Assembly: GCA_963691815.1 (NCBI GenBank)
Contig: OY829660.1
Location: 604,331-668,330, forward strand
Origin: Echiichthys vipera
Taxonomy: Eukaryota; Chordata; Actinopteri; Perciformes; Trachinidae
DNA length: 64,000 nucleotides
Reading direction: 5' to 3'
The notes under the pieces were generated by a model. That model was not told the origin of the DNA, made no database searches, and saw nothing but the letters and a program-made list of their open reading frames with translations. The position numbers and the translations under genes were made by a program. Of the stretch, positions 32,127-44,105 are shown in pieces (position 1 is the first letter of the stretch; each line of letters starts with the position of its first letter).

Positions 32127-32280
32127 CACAGTGACAGGAAACACCAAAACTCTGTACAAAAACCTTTGGAGCAAAGACAACACAATACTCCACAACGTCC
32201 ACCAGAGGGACTCACACACTGTTAGACTTTGAGATCATCACACAACAAATACTCAAACAACTGAACCAACATCAGAGGCA

Positions 32281-33282
32281 CCTGCTGAGAAAGCACATGC
32301 AGAGACGGCCTGTTCAGCTGGACGTCTGCTAGCTTAGCTCCTCTTTAAGGTGTTATGTTGGACGCATGATCATCTGAAGTGTCCTCCACATAGACACCAA
32401 TGTATTAGAATCCTATAAGAACGCCCTGTTCTTGTGTTCTGTGCACCATAACCTCACACTTGCCTGTGCACATGTTAGCGGGTGACGCCCTGCAGTGACC
32501 CAGTAAATAAAAGCTTGTAGGTGAAACAGGCATCCCAAAGATGATTGTTTATTTCTGGATTAACGTGAACGTTCAGTTTGATTATGAGAAGGCCTCAGCC
32601 GGCTCAGACAAAGGGGGAAAGATTAGACCTGAAAGCCTGGGAGCCTTTGTCCCTGAATGCATGGTCACAGAAAAAGCCTGCCTCTCCCCCACAGGTCACA
32701 CCCAGGTGTGAATTCTCGAAGGGACCCCCAAACTGTTAGTTCATTGGCTGACCTGACCTCTAGTGATGACATCATCAGTGTCCATAAAACTGTACGACAC
32801 CCACTTCCTCTCTCTCTTGGCCTCTCTTCCTTCGAATCTCCACACTCAACTCGACGCTCCCCTGCTGGATCCAGGGACCAGCTGCCCGCTGTCCCTAGGC
32901 CCTGAACCTGGCCTATGGAGTAGGATCACCAGCCAGGTGAACCAACCGGATACCAACTCAACTGAGCAGAACAAAGAGCGATCTGAGTCCTCTTTTGCAT
33001 AAGAGCAACAACCAAGACAAGAACCTTTCTTCAACCAGCTTCCTTTGCAAGGACCAGCCACTGGCATCAAGCAACGCAACTTATCTCCCATCTCATGGAC
33101 TGGTCACTAATCACCAACTGGGCATTACTACGTGTTATAGGACTTTATGAACGGCGAGATAGAACTGTGCATCGAGGTCTCAAGAAGTTCTGTCCATAGA
33201 AGAAGATTTCTCGTTGTGCAGCAAAAGAACCAGTGGAAACAGTAAAATCCTGACCAGGCTGGAAAAGTTTCCACCACAACTG
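32281..33282. mobile_element. 1.0-kb unclassified element, copy 2
   Basis: Direct repeats at 32264-32280 and 33283-33299. Sequence as in copy 1 with scattered substitutions. The A7 promoter follows. Confidence 0.65.
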
Positions 33283-33484
33283 AACCAACATCAGAGGCAT
33301 CCACCAAAGCTCTTCTTTCTCTCCACTGTTGTTTTATCTTTGAATCTCAAATCAAAAACACAGATGTGAGAGGAGACGGAGAGACTCAGGGAGGAGCTCA
33401 ACTGTTACTGAACTATAGAAGAGAGAGGAACTTCTATATTCAACAGAGTTCAACACACAAACATCAACATCACCTTTATCCAAC

Positions 33485-33933
33485 ATGCTGTCACTGCATC
33501 ATTGTGTGTTTCCTCTGGTTCTTTACGTTCTAACAGGTATGTTGGATTATGCAGCCTGAAAAGGTTTAATTCCAATATAATGTGAATCATTTATGAGTCT
33601 TTTACAACATGATATATCTGAGTGATCTCTTCCTTTAGGTGTCAGCTGTGAAGAACTCACTCCATCAAAGAAAGAAGAGTCCAGTTTAGAAGGCAGCCCT
33701 GTTACTCTGTCCTACACTTACTCCACACAAGCAACTGCTGCTGATTATTTCTTCTGGTATCGACAATATCCAGGAAAACCACCAGAGTTCATCATCTCAC
33801 ACTCTGCTTCAGGAGAAAAAGGAAATTCTAAAATCTCTGAACTGGAGATTAAAGTGGAGCAAAACCAAATCAACATGAGCATCTCCTCTGCTGCAGTGAC
33901 AGACTCTGCTGTGTACTACTGTGCTGTGAGGCC
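33485..33933 (+). CDS. TRAV/TRDV V segment, family A copy 7 (A7)
   Basis: Leader 33485-33536, 102-bp intron, V exon 33639-33933, RSS 33934-33972. CDR1 region TQATAADYFF, CDR2 region HSASGEKGNSKISEL, FR3 KVEQNQ, end YYCAVR. Tyr at the first Cys site. Its CDR2 is the intact form of the one that carries a stop in A10. A LINE begins 65 bp after the RSS. Confidence 0.92.
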
Positions 33934-34040
33934 CACAGTGACAGGAAACACCACAACTCTGCACAAAAACCTTTGGAGCAAAGACAACACACTACTCCAC
34001 AACGTCCACCAGAGGGACTCACACACTGTTAGACTTTGAA

Positions 34041-36245
34041 ATAGTATGGAGGAGAGGGAAGGCGGCTCAGCAGTGGAGATTCGCTGAAGGTGTCTGGATC
34101 CCTAAAGAGAAGGATTCAAAGAAGATCGACCAGTTCAGGATAATCTCGTTGCTGAGGGTGGAAGGCAAGATCTTCTTCAGCATAGTAGAAAGGCATCTGG
34201 CAGATTTCCTCTCCAGTAACAACTGCATAGATACGTCTGTGCAAAAGGGAGGAATCTCAGGAGTGCCGGGGTGTCTGGAACACACTGGAGTGGTGACCCA
34301 ACTCATCTGAGAAGCCAGGGAGAACAAGGGAGACCTCACTGTGCTGTGGTTAGATCTAGCCAATGCATATGGCTCCATCCCACACAAATTGGTCAACACC
34401 ACCATGAGCAAACACCAGGTGCCTCACCACGTTGCAGATCTGATCCTGGATTACTATGATCAGTTCAGGATGAGAGTCACAGCGGGAGAAGCAAAATCAG
34501 AATGGTACGAGTTGGAAGTTGGGATAATCACAGGCTGTAGCATCTCCGTGACCTTGTTCGCGCTGGCGATGAACATGATTGTGAAGTCTGCAGAGCCAGA
34601 GTGCCGGGGCCCACGGACCCAATCCGGGATGCGGCAGCCCCCAGTCAGGGCTTTCATGGACGACCTGACAGTCACCGCAGAGTCTGTGCCAGGATGCAGG
34701 TGGATCCTCCAAGGGCTGGAAAGACTCATCCTTTGGGCTCGGATGGGATTCAAGCCAGCCAAGTCCAGATCTCTAGTGGTGAAGAAGGGGAAATGTCACA
34801 GACAGGATCCGTTTCAGCATCGAAGGTTCAACGATACCATCAGTCCCAGAGAAGCCTGTGAAGAGCCTGGGCAAAGTCTTTGTAGCAGCCTCAAAGACTC
34901 CTCATTGGTCCAGGCAACCTGCCAGGAACTGCACAGCTGGCTTAAAGCAGTGGACAGATCAGGGCCAGTTTAACGCGTGGATATACCAGCATGGTATATT
35001 GCCAAGGATACTCTGGCGGCTACTTGTGTAAGAGGTCCCTCTCTCCACCGTGGAGACCCTGGAGAGGAAGGTCAGTACGTGTCTCAGGGGATGGTTGGGG
35101 TTGCAAAGAAGCCTCAGCAACACCACCCTCTATGGGAACACCACAAAGCTCTGGTTGCCCCTGAAGTCTTTGGAAGAGGAGTTCAAGGTGACACGGACAC
35201 GAGAGGTACTGATGTACAGAGACTCACGGGACCCAAAGGTGGCCCAGGCAGGTGTGGTGGTGGAGACGGGAAGGAAGTGGAGTGCCCAGTCCGCTGTGCT
35301 GGACACAGAATCACGACTGCGCTACAGAGAGCTGGTGAGATGGTGGCCCATGGCAGAGCAGGCCTGGGGTTGTTCCCAACACCACCTCAGCACAGGGAGT
35401 GCAAGGGGAAGGAGAAGCGCAGGCAGATACAGGATAAGGTCAGGACTGCAGTGGAGGAAGGAGCTGGTCTCGGGCAGCAGGGGTCCTGGACCAGATGGGA
35501 GCATGCCATGGACCGCAAAGTCACCTGGACGGACCTATGGCAGTCTGAGCCACACCGCATCAGCTTCCTGATCCGGGCAGTCTAAGATGTCCTCCCTAGC
35601 CCGGCGAACTTCTTCACCTGGGGGAAAGTGGAGACCCCGAACTGCCAATTGTGTTCTGCAAGAGGCACTCTGGAACACATCCTGAGCTGCTGCCCAAGAG
35701 CGCTCAGCCAGGGCTGTTACACCTGGCACCACAACCAGGTTCTGAAGCCGGTTGCAGAAGCCATCAGCAAAAGAATGAGCAGCTATGGCTGCTTTTGTCA
35801 AAGCAGGAGACCAGCCAAAGGCAGGCCGTAAAAAGCCACCAGCCGGGATCCTGGCAAGACTGGCAGCTCTCTGTAGACCTAGAGAAGCAGTTGCGGTTCC
35901 CTTAGCACATTGTCCGCTCCGCCCTGAGGCCAGATATCCTTCTGGTCTCAGGGAGCACAAAGAACATCGTAATAATGGAGCTGACGGTGCCATGGGAGGC
36001 CCATGAAAGGAAGAGGACCAAGTATGATAACCTGGGCATCGACTGTCGTGCACAGGGCTGGAAGGCTGGGTTTATGCCCATCGCAGTCGGGAGTAGAGGA
36101 TTTGTGGGGCACTCGTTCCACAAAGCCCCAAATGCCCTGGGTACTACAGGACCAGCAAGGAGCAGAGCCATCAAGAACATCACCGAAGCAGCTGAGAAAG
36201 CCTCGAGATGGCTCTGGATCCGGAGAGGAGAACCATAGGGAAAAG
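34041..36245 (+). mobile_element. Endonuclease-type LINE with FMDD reverse transcriptase, degenerate
   Basis: Plus strand: RT start (KIDQFRIISLLRVEGKIFF, 34115 on), LWLDLANAYGSIPHKLV (34345), GIITGCSISVTLFALAMN, and a catalytic box reading FMDD (34653-34664) where most LINEs have YADD. Then a zinc-knuckle-like NCQLC...H...CC (35640-35690), and the restriction-like endonuclease region with ELTVPWE (near 35975) and a KASRWLWIRRG end (36200-36232). An in-frame TGA at 34308-34310 and several frameshifts kill it. It belongs to the same broad group as the minus-strand fragments at 6.1, 41.1 and 61.9 kb. Confidence 0.78.
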
Positions 36246-36399
36246 TGAATGCCACTTGAACACAACCACGGGTGATCAAACCGGGTCGCCTGAGAAGGAT
36301 GTCTGATGTTTGAAAAACCTGAAACATCTGATGATCTCAGGTAAATCACTGATGGTGTGTTCAGGTGCATCAGAGGACTGAGGTATTCAAGAACTATCT

Positions 36400-36690
36400 G
36401 CAGTAAACACTCCACCGTGAACCCTGCAGCAGCATCTTTTTAAAAATTCCTCTTGGGGAACAGTCACATCTAGAGTCTCAGGACTGCGTCAATGCTCGTG
36501 CTCGTACATGTGCAATCGTGCTTTACCCACCTCTCTCAACCGGGCCGTGGCCGGGAAGTGTACAATGCCTCAGCACAGAACAGTTGTTCTCACATTGGTC
36601 AAACAAACTGGACTTTAGCCGTGAATCGTGCTTCAGCACGTTATGAATGGACCGTGTGAGTAGGCTCTTTGTTGACCCTGTTTCCAGTTT
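36400..36690. mobile_element. MITE-like element, partial copy 4
   Basis: Carries AGTAAACACTCCACC, GTGAACCCTGCAGCAGCATC, CTCGTGCTCGTACATGTGC and GTGAGTAGGCTCTTTGTTGA in the same order as 16.9-17.2 kb. The left end is missing. Confidence 0.5.
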
Positions 36691-37267
36691 CTATTCACTG
36701 CAGTAAATCATATGTTACTGATGTATTATCACTTAAAGCTGCAATAGATTAGAAAAATGAGTAAAAACTCCAGAATGTGAAGTAGAGTGAGATCTGTTGT
36801 TGCAGCTCTGCGTCTCCTCTCTCTGGCCTGAGACAATAGGAAAGCTCTCTGTCTCTGAAACGACCTGTGATTGGCCAAAGTCTCTCGTCAAAGGCTGAAA
36901 ACAGAACCAAGAGGAGATGCAGAAGTCTACTTTTCTCTCACAACACTTGAATTAAAGAATGATGAAAGATTTTTAGACCAAATAAAAACTTCAACACAAA
37001 GTGAAGTCTTATTCTCCAGTGTTGACTAAATGATGACAATGTGATCAGTTTCCCTGACAAACACATCAGTGACCTAAACATTCAAAATGAGCAAAAGCAC
37101 ATCATCTGGCCCCGCCCACTGACCTTTAACTCAGCCAATGAGATTCTTCCTGTCTCCAGAGCAGAAGTGTTTGAGGATCAACAATCAGCTTGATGTTGAG
37201 GAGAAGGGCTGTGCAGCAGAGAGGCTGTTTCCTGTTTTCATTCTCCTGCAGTGGAAGAACATTGTTC
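36691..37267 (+). other. Upstream flank of E3, with the empty Tc1 site
   Basis: Matches the DNA on both sides of the Tc1 element (20440-20480 and 23262 on) without the element between them. The family E promoter motifs (GC box, CCAAT) lie at 37108-37143. No gene. Confidence 0.6.
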
Positions 37268-37867
37268 ATGTGCCGTCTGTTTGGCTTCAACAACTCCAAA
37301 GACATGTTGCTTTACCTCTTTTTACTTTTCTCTCACTTTATAGGTGAGTGTTAGAACAGAGACCCAAGTGTCATTAACCTGCTGTATTAACCACAGATTC
37401 AGTTTACATTTCAGAACTACACTTTAATCTGTGTAAGGAAACCATTTAGAGGAGGACATTTGTTTTTTATGCATCTTAAAATGATTGATGATGAAGGAAA
37501 CCAGAACCTCTATTGAGTGTCTGGATGTTGGGATCTCTTGCAGACTGACTGACATGAATAATACTCATTTTGCAGCCCTGGGTTCCATGAACAGCATAAA
37601 GCAGGAAAGTACTGAAGAACATGTTGCAGAGGGCAGAAACATCAACCTCAACTGTACATATGAGGGTGTTATCAACAGTATCCAGTGGTACCGACAATAC
37701 CAGAGATCCAGACCAGAGTTCCTGCTCTACATCACAGAGGGAGGACAGATTCATCCAACTGTTTCTGATTTCTCAGCTCACATCAACAAAACAACCAAAC
37801 GTGTTGATCTGGAGATCATCTCAACTAAAGAGACAGACTCTGCTGTGTACTACTGTGCTGTGCAGCC
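37268..37867 (+). CDS. TRAV/TRDV V segment, family E copy 3 (E3)
   Basis: Leader to 37343 (ATG 37304 or in-frame 37268), 232-bp intron, V exon 37576-37867, RSS 37868-37906. CDR1 region EGVINS (Asn for Tyr). Ends YYCAVQ, a hybrid of the AVR and ALQ forms found elsewhere and unique in this window. Key Cys and Trp present. D3 follows at 254 bp. Confidence 0.92.
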
Positions 37868-38121
37868 CACAGTGACAGGAAACACCAAAACTCTTCACAA
37901 AAACCTTTGGAGCAAAGACAACACAATACTCCACAACGTCCACCAGAGGGACTCACACACTGTTAGACTCAGGGGCGACATCATCAAGTAGGCGGTGCAC
38001 TACTTGTGCACTGTGTTCAACCATTGAGTGAATAATAAGTGGTGCTGTGAAGAGAACAAGTGTCAGAGTGAATGTTGAACATCAGCTAGTTTCTCCTGGT
38101 GATGGAAACCTGGTTGTAGAG

Positions 38122-38648
38122 ATGGAACATTGGCTGTGGATTATTCTTGCTGCTCTTTTCTTTGGTGAGACACAAACAACAACATGTTTCATTCTTTTCT
38201 ACAGATTTATGTAAAGTGGAGTTCAGAGCAGGAGTCTGTCTGTCTGTGTCCACAGAGGAACACTGGACAGTTGACATTTCCACTGTTTTCTCCTCTCAGC
38301 CTCATGAACAATGTCGGTCTAACGGCTTCATGTTCTCTACTTTTTCAGGACTGATAGCTGGAGACAACATCTCTCCTGTAGAAGATGAAGTCAGTCAAAG
38401 AGAAGGAGAATCCGTCACACTCACATGTCAATATGAGACATCATCAAGCGTTCTTGAACTTCACTGGTACAGACATCATTCTGACCTTCAGGCTCCTCAG
38501 TTTATACTCTGGAAAGGAGCGAGAGAGGACACGACTGAACATATTCCTGATGAGCGTTATGAATCCAAAACATCAGAGACATCAACTGAACTGACCATAA
38601 AGAGACTAACCCTGGCAGACACAGCTCTCTACTACTGTGCTCTAGAAA
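38122..38648 (+). CDS. TRAV/TRDV V segment, family D copy 3 (D3)
   Basis: Leader 38122-38164, V exon 38349-38648, RSS 38649-38687 with 23-bp spacer. CDR1 region SSSVLE; CDR2 region KGAREDTTEH, as in the frameshifted D2. Ends YYCALE. Intact, so it is the working counterpart of D2. Confidence 0.92.
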
Positions 38649-39083
38649 CACAGTGATCCAAAGTGTAGAAGAGGCCGTACAAAAACCTGAACACAGATAT
38701 GGGACTACTCTTCAAAGAGGAGGGAAGTGGGATTCACACCACAGCTTCATATCAGATGGATTCTGATGCTTCCTGTTTCATCAGAGTCACTGTGGTTACA
38801 GCTGCTAATGAAACACTGTGGGAGGATTCACATGAGCAGCAAATCCACATCACTCACAAACCAACTGGATGATGCTTCAAACACCAGACACCATCACAAC
38901 AAAGACATGGACCAAACTAACTCTCTCCATCAGCCCAGTACCCTGTGGGCCATGAGGCCACAATGAGCTCCTTCATTGTTCACTTTGCTCTGAAACAGAT
39001 GGAGATACTCCCCAAATACTCTGAAACACTCGGCTAAACAATGAGACCCTGAATCACTACAACAGCAGTTTATATTATCAGAC

Positions 39084-39410
39084 ATGTTCACGAGTGAGGG
39101 GACGATGGAGCGTGAGTTTCGCCGGAGAATCGGAGCAGCGGGGGCGGAGCTGCAGTCGCTCTACCGCACCGTTGTGATGAACAGAGAGCTGAGGAAGGCA
39201 AAGATCTGGATCTACCCTCAGTCCTGGTTCCTACCCTCACCTGTGGTCCTGAAAGCTGGGTCAGGACCCAAAGAACCAGGTCCAGGTCAGGACCCAAAGA
39301 ACCAGGTCCAGGTCAGGACCCAAAGAACCAGGTCCAGGTCAGGACCCAAAGAACCAGGTCCAGGTCAGGACCCAAAGAACCAGGTCCAGGTCCAAGCGTG
39401 TGAAGTGTGT
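39084..39410 (+). mobile_element. LINE ORF2 3' tail remnant (copy 3)
   Basis: Same start as 9084 (GTTCACGAGTGAGGGGACGA), with five 26-bp units (39257-39386). It then jumps at about 39410 to the sequence found at 9828 on, so about 430 bp present in copy 1 have been deleted. Confidence 0.62.
39257..39386. repeat. 26-bp tandem repeat, 5 copies
   Basis: Same unit as at 9277 and 17677. Confidence 0.9.
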
Positions 39411-39609
39411 TTGAGTCGTGGCGTTGAATGATAATGTGTTTGGTGTGAAGTTGTCAGAAGGGGGAATAACACAGGGCTGTGAATGAGCCCCGTCACTGTG
39501 ATCAGGCTCCTCCTTCTAGTCCACAAACGTCGTGTTGATGAAGACTAAAGAGAGAGAGCACAGCCTTCTTTATACTCGCTGTAGCTCAGAGTTCATCAAC
39601 ACTGCAGAT

Positions 39610-40043
39610 ATGTCGCCTCTGTTCATCTCAGTGTTGCTGGCTGCTGTGAGCCTTGGTATGAACACAACTCTATTTCTTTGATATCAATACAACATTCACA
39701 GGATTCTTTAACAACACACTGACACTGTTTGTTGCTGTTTTACAGAATGCAGAGCACAAAAAGACAACGTGCTGCAACCAAAAGGAGATGTGACTGCTGC
39801 TGAAGGAGAGACAGGAACACTCGACTGCACATTTGAGACGACTGCTCCAAGTCCCACTTTGTTCTGGTACAAACAGGAAGTAAAAGAAAGCCCAAAGTTT
39901 CTACTGCTAAGATTCTCAGTGAAAAGCAGAAGTTCTGAAGAGCAAGAGAGAATCGATGCAACGATCAACAAGACATCAGTTCCTCTGAAGATAAAGAAGC
40001 TTCAGCTGTCTGACTCTGCTGTGTACTACTGTGCTCTGCAGCC
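39610..40043 (+). CDS. TRAV/TRDV V segment, family B copy 4 (B4)
   Basis: Leader 39610-39655 (second residue Ser, MSPLF), 90-bp intron, V exon 39746-40043, RSS 40044-40082. CDR1 region TTAPSPT, FR2 end LLLRF, FR3 ERIDATINK, end YYCALQ. Intact. The 3' flank carries the CTTCAGAGTCTTTCATGAT form that also precedes F2 and F3, and F1 follows at about 320 bp. Confidence 0.92.
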
Positions 40044-40359
40044 CACAGTGACAGGAAACACCAAAACTCTGCACAAAAACCTTTGGAGCAAAGACAACAC
40101 AATACTCCACAACGTCCACCAGAGGGACTCACACACTGTTAAACCTTCAGAGTCTTTCATGATCCAGTCTGGATGAGACTCAGTTGTGATGCAGACTTTC
40201 AGAAATGAGACTAGTTTGACACGAGTCTCCTCCTTCTTTCTACAGAAGTGGCTTCATGGCAGAGAACGGTTTGATTCCAGCTGTGAACATCAGACAAAAC
40301 ACAACTCACTAAACGTGTTGATCCTGAACATTCAGTTACAGCATTTCACCTCTGTGAAC

Positions 40360-40830
40360 ATGGAAAAACTCACTGCTGTTCTGCTCTTTTCAGCTCTCAT
40401 AGGTTCGTATGTCTTTGACCTGAAACCCTTCAAATATAAAGACGTGTTCAAAGTAGATCCAGTTTGGATTGGGTTCAAAATGTGACACAGAAGTGTGAAT
40501 ATAACATGTGTTTTCCACACTAGGTAACACCATGGAAGCTGATATTAGTGCCAGCAGTGCTGAAGTGTTTTCATCAGAGGATCATAAAGTGACTCTGTCC
40601 TGTAACTATTCAGTTAAAGCCAATAATCTCCAGTGGTATCGACAGGATCCTGGATCAGCTCCTCAGTTCCTTCTCCTGATCACTGACACAAAGCCGCCTT
40701 CAGTGGTGGAAGCAAAACCTCCAAACCCTCGACTGACTGTTAAACTGAACCAGGAGAGAAATCGAGTCCATCTGGAGATTTCCTCTGCTGCAGTGACTGA
40801 CTCTGCTGTGTACTACTGTGCTGTGAGGCC
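40360..40830 (+). CDS. TRAV/TRDV V segment, family F copy 1 (F1)
   Basis: Leader 40360-40402 (MEKLTAVLLFSALI), 121-bp intron with a weak donor (G|GTTCGT), V exon 40524-40830, RSS 40831-40869. First Cys (VTLSCNYS), FR2 Trp (LQWYRQD) and YYCAVR are present. CDR1 region VKANN; CDR2 region ITDTKPPS. The three F copies differ almost only in CDR1. Intact. Confidence 0.92.
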
Positions 40831-41079
40831 CACAGTGACAGGAAACACCAAAACTCTGCACAAAAACCTTTGGAGCAAAGACAACACAATACTCCACAAC
40901 GTCCACCAGAGGGACTCACACACTGTTAGACTAAAGTTGTATGTTGTGATGAAGTCTAGAATCACTTTTCCCTCTGACAGCATTGTAATGTAAAGCCTTA
41001 GAAATTAAAGGACTAAAATGTTTCTTTTGCATATTTTCAGTTTCCTGGTTATAAAAACGTATGAACTGCCTCAGAAAAA

Positions 41080-42050
41080 CATCTCACGATTAAGAACTTT
41101 AATGCACCTTACGCTGATACTTGTACACACATCATCAGCGATGGACCTGGGTTCTCAGGGTGTTTCCGGTCTTATCATCGGAGACCCTTCTCCCCCAGGC
41201 GACCCAACCAGGGGCCATCAACCCCCCGGTTTGTGTACATGTAGCACGCACCACGGATCCCCCCTACGGATCCACAGCCACCGTGAGGCTTTTTCTGCGA
41301 CCTAAAGAATGTTCTTAGTGGCTCTCCTCAGCTGCAGTCCTCTAATACCGAGGAGTTTGAACCCTCTCTGGAGTGAACGCCCTGAGAAACCTCTGCATCT
41401 GATCTCCACAGGCTCACTGCAGCTTTCCAGCCGTTGCTCCGGCACTCACAGGTGAGCTCAGCATACTCGGCCCTCTTGCGCTCGTTGGCCTCATCAGTCC
41501 GGTCCTCCCATGGGACGATCAGTTCTAGCAGGACCACTTGATTGGTGGACTCTGATGTTAAGACCGTATCTGGGCGGAGTGAAGTGGTAGCCATGTTCGC
41601 TGGGAACTTGCCTTCCCAGGTCAACTTGGAGCTGCCAGTCGCGAGCGGTAGCGAGGAGCCCTCCTGAAACGTTGGGCTGATGGTTTACTTTCTGCCCCGC
41701 TCTAACAAACGTGACTGACTGCTTCGGGGCAACCTGGGTCTCGCTGATCTGTATCGCTGTGCAGATGGAATCCGCCAAGAATTTTAAAACTTGGTCGTGG
41801 CGTCGGCGATACCTTGCCTCTCCTAACGCTTTTGGGCAGAAGCTAAAATGTGCTCCGCTGTGCCCCTCCTCGGGCACGACTTGCACTCAGGAGTGTCTGC
41901 CAGGCCCCGGTTGTGAAGGTTTGCCGGACTCGGGAGAACGTCGTAGACCGACTGGATGAGAAACTTTGTGTGCAGAGGTTCAGCTCTCCAGAACTCTGCC
42001 CAGGTGAGTTTGCGAGGGTCCGCATGCTCCCATCTAGTCCACGCCCCTTG
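41080..42050 (-). mobile_element. 3' fragment of an endonuclease-type LINE (copy 2)
   Basis: Minus-strand motifs as at 6130-7075 (RPDTVL, LLELIVPWED, TPECKSC-like knuckle). Val replaces Glu in QEVLLEL (QVVLLEL) and there are small indels. It sits between F1 and E4. Confidence 0.7.
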
Positions 42051-42257
42051 TCACATTAGTGACATAAACATTCAAAATGAGCAAAAGCACATCATCTGGC
42101 CCCGCCCACTGACCTTTAACTCAGCCAATGAGATTCTTCCTGTCTCCAGAGCAGAAGTGTTTGAGCAACAACAATCAGCTTGATGTTGAGGAGAAGGGCT
42201 GTGCAGCAGAGAGGCTGTTTCCTGTTTTCATTCTCCTGCAGTGGAAGAACATTGTTC

Positions 42258-42858
42258 ATGTGCCGTCTGTTTGGCTTCAACAACTCCAAAGACATGTTGC
42301 TTTACCTCTTTTTACTTTTCTCTCACTTTATAGGTGAGTGTTAGAACAGAGACCCAAGTGTCATTAACCTGCTGTATTAACCACAGATTCAGTTTACATT
42401 TCAGAACTACACTTTCATCTGTGTAAGGAAACCATTTAGAGGAAGACATTTGTTTTTTATGCATCTTAAAATGATTGAGGATGAAGGAAAACCAGAACCT
42501 CTATTGAGTGTCTGGATGTTGGGATCTCTTGCAGACTGACTGACATGAATAATACTCATTTTGCAGCCCTGGCTTCCATGAACAGCATAAAGCAGGAAAG
42601 TACTGAAGAACATGTTGCAGAGGGCAGAAACATCAACCTCAACTGTACATATGAGGGTGTTATCAACAGTATCCAGTGGTACCGACAATACCAGAGATCC
42701 AGACCAGAGTTCCTGCTCTACATCACAGAGGGAGGACAGATTCATCCAACTGTTTCTGATTTCTCAGCTCACATCAACAAAACAACAAAACGTGTTGATC
42801 TGGAGATCATCTCAACTAAAGAGACTGACTCTGCTGTGTACTACTGTGCTGTGAGGCC
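42258..42858 (+). CDS. TRAV/TRDV V segment, family E copy 4 (E4)
   Basis: Leader to 42333 (ATG 42294 or in-frame 42258), 233-bp intron, V exon 42567-42858, RSS 42859-42897. N-terminus ALASMNS (Ala for Gly), CDR1 region EGVINS, end YYCAVR. Intact. D4 follows at 254 bp. Confidence 0.92.
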
Positions 42859-43112
42859 CACAGTGACAGGAAACACCAAAACTCTGCACAAAAACCTTTG
42901 GAGCAAAGACAACACAATACTCCACAACGTCCACCAGAGGGACTCACACACTGTTAGACTCAGGGGCGACATCATCAAGTAGGCGGTGCACTACTTGTGC
43001 GCTGTGTTCAACCATTGAGTGAATAATAAGTGGTGCTGTGAAGAGAACAAGTGTCAGAGTGAATGTTGAACATCAGCTAGTTTCTCCTGGTGATGGAAAC
43101 CTGGTTGTAGAG

Positions 43113-43639
43113 ATGGAACATTGGCTGTGGATTATTCTTGCTGCTCTTTTCTTTGGTGAGACACAAACAACAACATGTTTCCTTCTTTTCTACAGATTTA
43201 TGTAAAGTGGAGTTCAGAGCAGGAGTCTGTCTGTCTGTGTCCACAGAGGAACACTGGACACTTGACATTTCCACTGTTTTCTCCTCTCAGCCTCATGAAC
43301 AATGTCGGTCTAACGGCTTCATGTTCTCTACTTTTTCAGGACTGATAGCTGGAGACAACATCTCTCCTGTAGAAGATGAAGTCAGTCAAAGAGAAGGAGA
43401 ATCCGTCACACTCACATGTCAATATGAGACAAGTGACAGCTATGTTAGTCTTCACTGGTACAGACATCATTCTGACCTTCAGGCTCCTCAGTTTATACTC
43501 TGGAAAGGAGCGAGAAGCTACACAAGTGAATATATTCCTGATGAGCGTTATGAATCCAAAACATCAGAGACATCAACTGAACTGACCATAAAGAGACTAA
43601 CCCTGGCAGACACAGCTCTCTACTACTGTGCTCTAGAAA
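43113..43639 (+). CDS. TRAV/TRDV V segment, family D copy 4 (D4)
   Basis: Leader 43113-43155, V exon 43340-43639, RSS 43640-43678. CDR1 region SDSYVS; CDR2 region KGARSYTSEY. Ends YYCALE. Differences from D1 and D3 fall almost wholly in CDR1 and CDR2. Intact. Confidence 0.92.
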
Positions 43640-44105
43640 CACAGTGATCCAAAGTGTAGAAGAGGCCGTACAAAAACCTGAACACAGATATGGGACTACT
43701 CTTCAAAGAGGAGGGAAGTGGGATTCACACCACAGCTTCATATCAGATGGATTCTGATGCTTCCTGTTTCATCAGAGTCACTGTGGTTACAGCTGCTAAT
43801 GAAACACTGTGGGAGGATTCACATGAGCAGCAAATCCACATCACTCACAAACCAACTGGATGATGCTTCAAACACCAGACACCATCACAACAAAGACATG
43901 GACCAAACTAACTCTCTCCATCAGCCCAGTACCCTGTGGGCCATGAGGCCACAATGAGCTCCTTCATTGTTCACTTTGCTCTGAAACAGATGGAGATACT
44001 CCCCAAATACTCTGAAACACTCGGCTAAACAATGAGACCCTGAATCACTACAACAGCAGTTTATATTATCAGACATCAAATCCACATAAAGACTAGAGAC
44101 ACACT

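Noticed and set aside
32763..33091. Open frames in the 1.0-kb element on both strands
   Set aside because: They are not conserved in length among the four copies (e.g. 29225-29464, 32657-32905, 47854-48096) and match no domain I know.
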